Positions 1 through 5,746 of a DNA stretch of 7,559 nt are shown here, in pieces. The notes under the pieces were generated by a model, which saw nothing but the letters and a program-made list of their open reading frames with translations, ran no database searches and was not told the origin of the DNA. Each line of letters begins with the position of its first letter. Positions within the stretch are counted from its first letter, which is position 1. The position numbers and the translations under genes are program-made. This stretch comes from Paracoccaceae bacterium (GTDB lineage Bacteria > Pseudomonadota > Alphaproteobacteria > Rhodobacterales > Rhodobacteraceae): the NCBI GenBank assembly GCA_027080755.1, contig JALWQC010000129.1, forward strand, positions 1-7,559. The letters are read 5' to 3'.

Positions 1-525
1 CCCCTGCATCCACGCCCTGCGCATAAGGGCCGCCATAACCCCCGCAGCCACCCCCGCCACGATGAAAGAGCCGGCCATGTCCAGCGGCCAATGCACCCCC
101 AGATAGACCCGCGACCACGCCACCCCCAGCGCCAGCCCCGTTGCAAGGATGCTCCACAAGGCCGGCGCGCGCGCCACGATCAGGCCGAAAGCCACGGCAA
201 AAACCACGCTGGCGTGATCGCTGGGAAAGGAACTGTCAATGCCGTGTTCCAGCAGGGTATGGCCCAGACCGGCTTCGAACGGGCGGGGATGATACCACAG
301 GGCCGAAATCCCCCGGTTCGCCAGCAGGGCCAGAACCACCGTTCCGCCGGCGATAAACAGCTGCCGGCGGGCCTGTTCCCGCCCCCGCACCCAGCCCCAG
401 ACCATAGCCAGCGCAAAGCCGAAGATCACCCATTTGGCGAAAAATCCGGCCACTGCGACCAGTCCCGCAGGCGGATTGGCCGAGGCGTTGATGGCTGCAA
501 AAAGTGTCTCGTTCAGATTCTGCAT
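1..525 (-). CDS. PAP2-family membrane phosphatase, BcrC-like (undecaprenyl-diphosphatase type), 3' end cut by window
   Basis: The minus-strand frame is open from an ATG at 525-523 to the window edge, giving 175 residues with no stop seen. PAP2 landmarks are clear: an RPF motif at residues 81-83, SFPSDH at 99-104 with the presumed catalytic His104, and SRVYLGVHWPLD at 138-149 carrying Arg139, His145 and Asp149. Hydrophobic stretches near 21-45, 57-75, 105-118, 124-136 and 151-168 fit an integral membrane enzyme. The segments around RPF and PSDH resemble Bacillus BcrC, which dephosphorylates undecaprenyl pyrophosphate on the outer face of the inner membrane to recycle the peptidoglycan lipid carrier. 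BcrC is about 193 residues, so only a short tail is probably missing. The first PAP2 motif lacks its usual lysine. A weak ribosome site (GAAAGG, 538-533) precedes the ATG by 7 bases. Family is confident; the exact lipid substrate is inferred. Confidence 0.88.
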   Translation of the reverse strand, partial: MQNLNETLFAAINASANPPAGLVAVAGFFAKWVIFGFALAMVWGWVRGREQARRQLFIAGGTVVLALLANRGISALWYHPRPFEAGLGHTLLEHGIDSSFPSDHASVVFAVAFGLIVARAPALWSILATGLALGVAWSRVYLGVHWPLDMAGSFIVAGVAAGVMAALMRRAWMQG

Positions 526-716
526 GATCGGGCCTTTCGGTGGGAAACGGGGGCAGCCTAATCGCTTCGAAGGGGGGCCGCAAGGTTTGCGGGTCGTTTC
601 CGGCAGACGGACGGCAAAGCCGGCGCCGATCCCGTTGAAGCCGGTTCGAAACGGCAGGCATGGGCGGATTTCCCCCGATATTGTCGGGTTTTGCCCTGTT
701 TTATGTCGCTTTTGGC

Positions 717-722
717 TATAAT
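717..722 (+). promoter_or_regulatory. Candidate -10 box upstream of the ABC-importer operon
   Basis: TATAAT matches the sigma-70 -10 consensus exactly, which stands out in GC-rich DNA. No good -35 hexamer lies at 16-18 bases; the nearest, TTGCCC at 691-696, is 20 bases away. If this is the promoter, it may need an activator. Transcription would start near 729, leaving a 5' leader of about 175 bases before the binding-protein gene. Confidence 0.4.
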
Positions 723-809
723 TACGTCTGTAGTGTGTTACCCTAAGCGCATGAGCCAGTGGATTCCCACATATGCGCGGCTTGATGGCCCCGATGCCGT
801 CAGCCGTTG

Positions 810-826
810 CGGGCAGTTCTTGCCCG
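810..826 (+). repeat. Short perfect hairpin in the presumed 5' leader of the importer operon
   Basis: CGGGCA (810-815) and TGCCCG (821-826) are perfect inverted arms around a 5-base loop. No T tract follows, so it is not a terminator. It could be a transcript structure or a repressor-type dyad. A 6-bp dyad can also arise by chance in GC-rich sequence. Confidence 0.3.
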
Positions 827-903
827 AAAGCGCAGCACTTGCGCCAACGCCGTCCGGCGGGCTTGCTTCCAACCTGTAAGATATACCAACACGGAGAAAA
901 TTC

Positions 904-1902
904 ATGAAAAAACTGTTAGCAGCAGCTACGCTCGTAGCTATGTCCGCCGGCGCATCCGGCGCGATGGCGCAGGAATGTGGCGATGTCACGATGGCGGAAT
1001 TCGACTGGGCTTCCGGCTCTTTGGTGGCCAATGTGGACAAGTTCATCCTTGAAAACGGCTTTGGTTGTAATGTGGAACTGATCCCGGGCGGCACGGCGCC
1101 GATCTTTGCCTCTATGAACGAAAAAGGCGTGCCGGACATTGCCGGTGAACAATGGGTTAACGCCATTCGGGACCAGTTGGACGCGGCGATTGCCGAAGGG
1201 CGCCTGCATGCGGTCAACAAGGGCCCGATTACCGGCCTTGGCGAAGGCTGGTGGATCCCGCCCTACACCAAGGAAGAGCACCCCGAGCTGAAAACCGCGC
1301 TGGATATCATCGACCACCCCGAACTGTTCCCCTCTGCCGAGGACCCCTCCAAGGGGGCGTTCGTCGGTTGTCCGGCCGGCTGGGGCTGCCAGCATGTAAA
1401 CACCAACCTGTTCCAGGCCTTCGGTATGGCCGACAAGGGCTGGATCCTGATCGATCCGGGCTCGGCTGCTGGGCTGGACGGCTCTATCGCCAAGGCGAAC
1501 GAGCGGCATGAAAACTGGTTCGGCTATTACTGGTCCCCGACCTCGCTGATCGGCAAATACAACATGCAGCCGGTCGATTTCGGTGTGCCCTATGCCGGTG
1601 ACGAGGAATGGCACAGCTGCATTTCGCAGGAAGGCTGCCCGGATCCGAAACCCTCTGCCTGGATCAAATCCGAGGTGTTCACCATCGTTGCGGATGATTT
1701 CTACAAGCGCGGCGGGGTCATCAACGACTATCTTGCCGCCCGCGTCTATCCGGGCGACGTGATGGGGGCGATGCTGGTCTATATGGATGACGAGCAGGCC
1801 GAGGGCGAAGATGCCGCCATCGAATTCCTCAGCAAATATCCCGACCTCTGGACCAAATGGGTTCCCGAGGATGTGGCCGCCAAGGTCAAGGCCGCCCTGT
1901 AA
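904..1902 (+). CDS. Periplasmic substrate-binding protein of a glycine betaine/quaternary-amine ABC importer (OpuAC/ProX family)
   Basis: The 332-residue product starts with a Sec signal peptide: lysines at 2-3, a hydrophobic core, and an AMA cleavage site before Gln23. The mature part reads as an OpuAC-type solute receptor: VANVDKFILENGFGC (41-55), a GEQWVN segment (81-86), EGWW (114-117), GSAAGLDGSIAKA (186-198) and a GYYWSPT block (207-213). Trp84, Trp116-117 and Tyr208/Tyr209/Trp210 are candidates for the aromatic cage that holds a trimethylammonium group. Six cysteines in the mature protein (25, 55, 156, 162, 239, 245) could form disulfides in the periplasm. GGAG at 893-896 sits 7 bases before the ATG. 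The permease and ATPase genes follow, and a strong hairpin ends this first cistron. Glycine betaine is the likely ligand, but proline betaine, choline, carnitine or DMSP-like compounds cannot be excluded. Confidence 0.93.
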   Translation: MKKLLAAATLVAMSAGASGAMAQECGDVTMAEFDWASGSLVANVDKFILENGFGCNVELIPGGTAPIFASMNEKGVPDIAGEQWVNAIRDQLDAAIAEGRLHAVNKGPITGLGEGWWIPPYTKEEHPELKTALDIIDHPELFPSAEDPSKGAFVGCPAGWGCQHVNTNLFQAFGMADKGWILIDPGSAAGLDGSIAKANERHENWFGYYWSPTSLIGKYNMQPVDFGVPYAGDEEWHSCISQEGCPDPKPSAWIKSEVFTIVADDFYKRGGVINDYLAARVYPGDVMGAMLVYMDDEQAEGEDAAIEFLSKYPDLWTKWVPEDVAAKVKAAL

Positions 1903-1916
1903 GACAGGTGTAAACG

Positions 1917-1947
1917 AAAGCCCCCCGGCGAAATCCGGGGGGCTTTT
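1917..1947 (+). terminator. Intercistronic rho-independent terminator/attenuator between binding-protein and permease genes
   Basis: GCCCCCCGG (1920-1928) and CCGGGGGGC (1935-1943) pair perfectly around a 6-base loop. The stem extends by three A-T pairs (AAA 1917-1919 with TTT 1944-1946) and ends in TTTT. It begins 14 bases after the binding-protein stop codon and lies inside a same-strand operon. Partial read-through would explain high binding-protein and low permease/ATPase expression. It could also protect the upstream mRNA 3' end. Confidence 0.85.
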
Positions 1948-1974
1948 GCAATGATGACGGCAGGAGCTGTGACA

Positions 1975-2874
1975 GTGGTAGATATCCCCGATTATTTGAC
2001 AACCTTCCCCGAGATGAGCCGCACAGAGCTGCGCGATCTGAAAAAAGGGGTCGATGCGGCCTTTCGCGGGTTTTCCCGAACCTACGGCGAAGGCATAGAG
2101 AATTTCTTCAAACCCTTGCTGCACTTTCTTGTCTGGTTTGAAAAACTGCTGCTGGCAACGCCCTGGCCGCTGATGATCCTGATTCTGGCCGGCCTTGTCT
2201 GGCTGGGCGCGCGCAGCTGGGGGCTGGTGGCGGGCACCGTCGCGGCGCTGCTGGTGATCGGATACCTCGGCATGTGGGAAGACACGATGTTTACCCTGGC
2301 GCTGATTTCCGTCGCGACGGTGATCTGCCTGCTTGTCGGCATTCCGCTGGGCCTGCTGATGTCGAAATCGGACCGGCTGCAGGCCGTTATCACACCGGTT
2401 CTGGACCTGATGCAGACGATTCCCAGTTTCGTTTATCTGATCCCGATCATCATGCTGCTGGGGATCGGCCGCGTTCCGGGGCTGATTGCCGTGTGCATCT
2501 ACGCCATCCCGCCGGTGGTGCGCCTGACCAATCTGGGCATCCGGCTGGTGGACAAGGACGTGTTGGAGGCCGCGGATGCCTTCGGCGCCTCGGGGTGGCA
2601 GAAAATGTTCAGGGTGCAAATACCGCTGGCCCTGCCGAACATCTTTGCCGGCATCAACCAAACCATCATGATGGCGCTGGCGATGGTTGTTGTGGCCTCG
2701 CTGATCGGGGCGCACGGGCTTGGCTCGGTTGTGTTGAAATCGGTGACGAACCAGTATCTTGCACTGGGGGTCATGAACGGGCTGGCGATCGTGGCCATTG
2801 CGATTGTTTTCGACCGTGTTTCCCAGCGTTTCGGCAAGCGGATGCAAAAGCATATGGAGGTTGTCCATGGCTAG
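1975..2874 (+). CDS. Permease subunit of the betaine-type ABC importer (ProW/OpuAB family)
   Basis: A 299-residue inner-membrane protein. A hydrophilic N-terminus of about 60 residues precedes hydrophobic helices near 64-78, 83-99, 105-129, 150-165, 167-182, 230-246 and 265-280. The domain is the usual binding-protein-dependent permease type. Its EAA loop, starting EAADAFGASGWQK at 198-210, is the cytoplasmic contact for the ATPase. The segment around LMQTIPSFVYLIP (145-157) is typical of ProW/OpuAB. I chose the GTG at 1975 because AGGAG (1962-1966) lies 8 bases upstream. In-frame ATGs at 1951 and 1954 would add 8 or 7 residues, but they sit 3 and 6 bases past the terminator T tract with no proper ribosome site. 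The gene overlaps the ATPase gene by 8 bases. Family is confident; the start is moderately so. Confidence 0.93.
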   Translation: MVDIPDYLTTFPEMSRTELRDLKKGVDAAFRGFSRTYGEGIENFFKPLLHFLVWFEKLLLATPWPLMILILAGLVWLGARSWGLVAGTVAALLVIGYLGMWEDTMFTLALISVATVICLLVGIPLGLLMSKSDRLQAVITPVLDLMQTIPSFVYLIPIIMLLGIGRVPGLIAVCIYAIPPVVRLTNLGIRLVDKDVLEAADAFGASGWQKMFRVQIPLALPNIFAGINQTIMMALAMVVVASLIGAHGLGSVVLKSVTNQYLALGVMNGLAIVAIAIVFDRVSQRFGKRMQKHMEVVHG

Positions 2875-3886
2875 TCAGGGCATCGAAATCCGCAATCTTT
2901 ACAAGATCTTCGGGCCGAAAGGCGAAAAATACATCCCGATGGTCAAGAACGGCATGTCCAAGGCCGAGCTGAACGATACCTACGGGCATGTTCTGGGGCT
3001 GAACGATATCAATATCTCCATGCCTGCCGGGAAAATACAGGTGGTTATGGGGCTGTCCGGCTCGGGGAAATCCACCCTGATCCGCCACATCAACCGCCTG
3101 ATCGAACCCACCGCCGGCGAGGTGGTCTACGAGGGGGTGGACGTTTGCAAAATGTCCAAATCCGAACTGCTGCAGTTCCGGCGCCACAAGACGGCAATGG
3201 TGTTCCAGAAATTCGCGCTGCTGCCGCACCGGACGGTTCTGGAAAACACGCTTTTCGGGCTGGAAATCCAGGGGGTGGATCGCAAAGAGGCCGTGAAACG
3301 CGCCGAACGCTGGATTACGCGCGTCGGGCTGGAAGGGTTCGAGGACCACTACCCCAACCAGCTGTCGGGCGGCATGCAGCAGCGTGTCGGGCTGGCCCGC
3401 GCCTTGGCCAATGACGCCGATATCCTGCTGATGGACGAGGCGTTTTCCGCCCTCGATCCGCTGATCCGCATGGATATGCAGACGGTTTTGCTCGATATCC
3501 AGCAGGAATTGCACAAAACGGTCGTGTTCATCACCCACGATCTGGACGAGGCCCTGCGCCTGGGCGACCAGATCGCGATTTTGCGCGACGGGGCCGTGAT
3601 CCAGAAGGGCACGGGGCAGGATATTGTCCTGAAACCGGCCGACGCCTATATCGCCGATTTCGTGAAAGAGGTGAACCGTGGCCGCGTGATCCGCGCCGAA
3701 ACCGTCATGCGCAAAGGGCAGGGCGGGGATCAAAGCGTGCCGAAATCGGCGTTGCTGGAAACCGTGGCCAAACGGCTGAGCGAAAGCGGCGCGGACGAGA
3801 TCACCGTTGTGGATGACGGCGGGCAGCCCGTCGGCGTTCTGTCCCTGCACGACGTGATCGGCGCGATGGTCACGCCAAGCGTCTGA
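2867..3886 (+). CDS. ATP-binding subunit of the betaine-type ABC importer (ProV/OpuAA family) with one C-terminal CBS-like segment
   Basis: The 339-residue protein has every ABC ATPase motif: Walker A GLSGSGKST (62-70), Q-loop Gln114, signature LSGGMQQRV (166-174), Walker B ILLMDEAFSALD (186-197) with Glu191, and switch His224. An N-terminal extension (about 1-45, beginning IEIRNLYKIFG at 6-16) is typical of ProV-type proteins. After the nucleotide domain, residues about 278-337 look like a single CBS motif (TVVDDGGQPVGVLSLHDV at 313-330). E. coli ProV, about 400 residues, has a tandem CBS pair, so this version is shorter. The start at 2867 has GGAGG (2856-2860) 6 bases upstream and overlaps the permease end by 8 bases, indicating translational coupling. 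It powers uptake by ATP hydrolysis at the inner membrane. No terminator is visible after its stop. Confidence 0.94.
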   Translation: MASQGIEIRNLYKIFGPKGEKYIPMVKNGMSKAELNDTYGHVLGLNDINISMPAGKIQVVMGLSGSGKSTLIRHINRLIEPTAGEVVYEGVDVCKMSKSELLQFRRHKTAMVFQKFALLPHRTVLENTLFGLEIQGVDRKEAVKRAERWITRVGLEGFEDHYPNQLSGGMQQRVGLARALANDADILLMDEAFSALDPLIRMDMQTVLLDIQQELHKTVVFITHDLDEALRLGDQIAILRDGAVIQKGTGQDIVLKPADAYIADFVKEVNRGRVIRAETVMRKGQGGDQSVPKSALLETVAKRLSESGADEITVVDDGGQPVGVLSLHDVIGAMVTPSV

Positions 3887-3889
3887 AAC

Positions 3890-4099
3890 CTACCAGTGGG
3901 GCGGAACCTGATCGGCCAGCGGCACGCCCGGGGTTTCGTCCGCTTCCTGCTGCGCGGCCCGTTTCATCAGCATCTCCAGCTGGCGGGCCATGCGGTCGAT
4001 ATCGGCCTGCTGTCGGGTGACAACGTCGTTCAATTCCTCGATCGTGTTGGCCTGATAGGCAAGCATTTCTTCAAGGCGGGTGATACGGTCCTGGGTCAT
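3890..4099 (-). CDS. slyX: SlyX family small coiled-coil protein
   Basis: A 69-residue product that fits the SlyX family in length, in its TIEELNDVVTRQQ core (residues 19-31) and in its PPHW tail (66-69; family members usually end in PPHY or PPHW). Leucine, isoleucine and methionine spaced through residues 6-47 suggest one continuous amphipathic coiled coil. The last 20 residues are polar and probably disordered. The molecular function of SlyX is not established, and nothing here adds to it. GGAGG (4108-4104) lies 4 bases before the ATG, inside the end of the GST-family gene. The two genes overlap by four bases (ATGA), so they are probably co-transcribed and translationally coupled. The stop is only 3 bases from the stop of the opposing ABC ATPase gene. 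Confidence 0.9.
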   Translation of the reverse strand: MTQDRITRLEEMLAYQANTIEELNDVVTRQQADIDRMARQLEMLMKRAAQQEADETPGVPLADQVPPHW

Positions 4100-4725
4100 G
4101 GGGCCTCCGGGAACAGGGTGTCGGGATCGTCTGGATGCCAGACGGGATATTTGTGCATAATGGCGGCAAAATCGGCGCTGCCGGTGAAATTATCAAGCCA
4201 TTTTATGAGGTTGGGGAATGGTTGAGCGTTAAACCATTCCCGGTCCACCTGAGCAAACTGGCGCACGAAGGTTATGATCGCCATATCCGTCATCCCGCGT
4301 GCGGGGCCGGACAGCCAGGGCGTTTCGCGCAACCTTTGTTCCAGTTTCATCAAAAACCCGAGCGCCGCGTCGCGTTGTTCCAGCGCATCGACATTTTCAT
4401 AGCGGTTTTCGTATTTATACCGGTCCAGCGCCGATTTGAACGGGCCTTCGCATTCGGTAATCAGGTCCATATCCATGCGTTCCAGCCAGCCTTCCGGGTC
4501 GTTTTTCTGCAAGGCCCACAGCATGATATCGAAGCTTTCGTCAATAACCCTGTCCGGCAGAACCAGCACCGGCACCGTCCCCTTGGGCGAGGCGTCCAGC
4601 AATTCCGCCGGTTTGTCACGCAACAGGACCTCGCGCAGGGCGACCTGTTGGCCGCTCACCAGCAGGGCCATACGGGCGCGCATGGCATAGGGGCAGCGGC
4701 GAAAAGAATATAAAACCGGTTTCAT
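4096..4725 (-). CDS. Glutathione S-transferase family protein
   Basis: The 209-residue product has the two-domain cytosolic GST layout. The N-terminal thioredoxin-like half includes YSFRRCPYAMRARMAL (6-21), where CPYA (11-14) resembles a monothiol glutaredoxin-like site. KGTVPVL (48-54) has the conserved cis-proline Pro52, and DES (62-64) is the usual glutathione-contact segment. The rest, including GMTDMAIITFVRQFA (144-158) with the N-capping aspartate typical of GST helix 6, forms the helical C-terminal domain. A cysteine at the active site suggests thiol transfer or deglutathionylation rather than classical conjugation. The substrate is unknown. The start at 4725 was chosen because the GST fold begins right there; the same frame stays open upstream, but that part is antisense to the flavin reductase gene. 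Its ribosome site is poor. It overlaps slyX by ATGA. Confidence 0.9.
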   Translation of the reverse strand: MKPVLYSFRRCPYAMRARMALLVSGQQVALREVLLRDKPAELLDASPKGTVPVLVLPDRVIDESFDIMLWALQKNDPEGWLERMDMDLITECEGPFKSALDRYKYENRYENVDALEQRDAALGFLMKLEQRLRETPWLSGPARGMTDMAIITFVRQFAQVDREWFNAQPFPNLIKWLDNFTGSADFAAIMHKYPVWHPDDPDTLFPEAP

Positions 4726-4731
4726 GGCTTG

Positions 4732-4760
4732 CAGATAGGCCGGAAGGGGGCCAAATGCAA
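4732..4760 (-). promoter_or_regulatory. Candidate promoter for the GST-slyX unit, possibly leaderless
   Basis: Read on the minus strand, TTGCAT (4760-4755), a 17-base spacer and TATCTG (4737-4732) form a plausible sigma-70 promoter. The -10 ends only 6 bases before the GST start codon, so transcription would begin at or next to the ATG. This agrees with the lack of a good ribosome site. It lies in the 100-base divergent gap shared with the flavin reductase gene. The call rests on hexamer matching alone. Confidence 0.3.
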
Positions 4761-4825
4761 GGAACCTTGTCCATCGACACGGGCGCATGCAGGCCTTAAA
4801 ACAGACGGAAACCAGAGGGGAGCGA

Positions 4826-5326
4826 ATGGCGGAATTCAGCGAAAGAAACCTGCGGGACGCGATGGGCTGCTTTGCCACCGGGGTGACGATTGTCACCACG
4901 ATGACCCCGCGCGGGCCGTTGGGGATGACGGTGAACAGCTTTGCCTCTGTCTCGCTTGACCCGCCGCTGGTGCTGTGGTCGCCGGCGCGCAAATCGGCCC
5001 GTTTTCCCGCGTTCGAGGCCGCCAGCCATTTCGCCGTGCATATCCTGTCGGCAGAACAACAACATCTGGCCGAGGCTTTCGCCCGCTCCGGCGAGGCCCC
5101 GTTCAGGGACACCCCCTACACCCTTGGCGCTGGCGATGCCCCGCTGTTCAGCGATTGTTCCGCCCGGTTCGAGTGCCGCCACTCCGCCGGCCATGATGGT
5201 GGCGACCACCTGATTGTCGTTGGCGAGGTCCTGCATCTGGACTGTTCCGCCCGCTCGCCGCTGCTATACCATCAGGGGAAATTTGCCGCCCTTTCCCCTG
5301 CGAACAAGGGGGGACATGATGCGTAA
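4826..5326 (+). CDS. Flavin reductase-like domain protein (short-chain NAD(P)H:flavin oxidoreductase type)
   Basis: The 166-residue product matches the flavin reductase-like fold used by the reductase partners of two-component flavin monooxygenases. Seen directly are the N-terminal RDAMGCFATGVTIVTT block (10-25), GMTVNSFASVSLDPPLVLW (33-51), which forms the flavin pocket in relatives, an HFAVHIL strand (68-74), and a GDHLIVVGEV strand (126-135). Relatives use NAD(P)H to reduce FMN or FAD, and the reduced flavin diffuses to a separate oxygenase; no such oxygenase is in this window. The start at 4826 follows a purine-rich GAGGGGAG (4815-4822). An upstream in-frame ATG at 4787 lacks a better site. 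The 3' end overlaps the downstream kinase gene by 11 bases. The specific physiological partner is unknown. Confidence 0.87.
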   Translation: MAEFSERNLRDAMGCFATGVTIVTTMTPRGPLGMTVNSFASVSLDPPLVLWSPARKSARFPAFEAASHFAVHILSAEQQHLAEAFARSGEAPFRDTPYTLGAGDAPLFSDCSARFECRHSAGHDGGDHLIVVGEVLHLDCSARSPLLYHQGKFAALSPANKGGHDA

Positions 5327-5678
5327 CCGTTTGAAATCTTTCGGCTATGCCTTTGCCGGTCTGGGGCGCGTTCTGAAAAGCGAACCCAACGCCCGCATTC
5401 ATCTTCTGGCCTCTGTTGTGGTGGTTGCCCTTGGCTGGGCGCTTGGACTGACGGCGGGGGAATGGCTCTGGATCGGGGGGGCTATCGCCTTTGTCTGGGT
5501 GGCGGAAACCTTCAATTCCGCCTTCGAATACCTGTGCGATCTGGTCTCGCCCGGGCATTCGGAAGCGGTCAAAAACGCCAAGGATATCGCGGCGGGGGCG
5601 GTGTTGCTGGCCGCGATATTCGCGGTTTTTGTCGGGGTTGTGGTCTTTGGTCCCAAACTTGCAGGGCTGTTTGTCTGA
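5316..5678 (+). CDS. dgkA: Prokaryotic diacylglycerol kinase family membrane protein (diacylglycerol or undecaprenol kinase)
   Basis: A 120-residue, three-helix membrane kinase of the usual family length. Its key residues align without gaps, at a constant offset of five, with those of E. coli DgkA (numbered without the initiator Met): Glu23, Glu64, Asn67, Glu71, Asp75, Lys89 and Asp90 here for Glu28, Glu69, Asn72, Glu76, Asp80, Lys94 and Asp95 there. Helices lie near 29-47, 50-70 and 91-118. The family phosphorylates diacylglycerol to phosphatidate in Gram-negatives or undecaprenol in Gram-positives; sequence alone does not settle which applies. The ATG at 5316 follows a G-rich site (5308-5313) and overlaps the flavin reductase gene by 11 bases; a second ATG follows at 5319. 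It is probably co-translated with that gene, although the functions look unrelated. Confidence 0.9.
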   Translation: MMRNRLKSFGYAFAGLGRVLKSEPNARIHLLASVVVVALGWALGLTAGEWLWIGGAIAFVWVAETFNSAFEYLCDLVSPGHSEAVKNAKDIAAGAVLLAAIFAVFVGVVVFGPKLAGLFV

Positions 5679-5746
5679 CTGTAAACCTTGCGACGCCCCC
5701 GCCCTTGGGGTAAGGGGTTCCCAAACATGTTATGCAAGGCAAACCC

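Larger units (their letters stand above)
526..903. other. Intergenic region between divergent PAP2 and ABC-importer genes
   Basis: This 378-base stretch separates two divergent genes and should hold both promoters. I see no convincing protein gene. For the plus strand there is a perfect TATAAT at 717-722 and a small hairpin at 810-826. An imperfect stem, CCCGA/TCGGG at 674-678 and 684-688, is followed by four T and could weakly stop plus-strand transcription. For the minus strand, TTGCGG (583-578) and TAGGCT (560-555) lie 17 bases apart and could be a weak promoter for the PAP2 gene. A 42-codon reading frame (751-879) has no ribosome site and was not called. Confidence 0.6.

Noticed and set aside
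236..661. A 141-codon minus-strand frame upstream of and overlapping the PAP2 gene
   Set aside because: It is out of frame with the PAP2 gene on the same strand, and the PAP2 frame carries the RPF, PSDH and SRxxxGxHxPxD motifs. The alternative has low-complexity Gly/Pro/Arg content.
751..879. A 42-codon frame in the leader of the importer operon (ATG 751 to TAA 877-879)
   Set aside because: There is no ribosome site before the ATG and no recognisable protein character. It is kept only as a possible leader peptide in the findings, not called as a gene.
916..2868. A 650-codon minus-strand open frame across the binding-protein and permease genes
   Set aside because: It lies opposite two clear family members. 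Its translation is rich in His, Arg, Gln and Asp with no recognisable domain, as expected for the antisense of GC-rich codons.
4726..5112. N-terminal extension of the GST frame to an ATG at 5112
   Set aside because: The extra 129 residues are antisense to the flavin reductase gene and show no domain, and the GST fold starts exactly at the internal ATG at 4725.
5702..5716. A CCCTT/AAGGG stem upstream of hisS as a terminator for dgkA or a T-box type leader
   Set aside because: The stem is only 5 bp, no T tract follows, and the whole gap is 68 bases, too short for a T-box. It gives no good support for either role.
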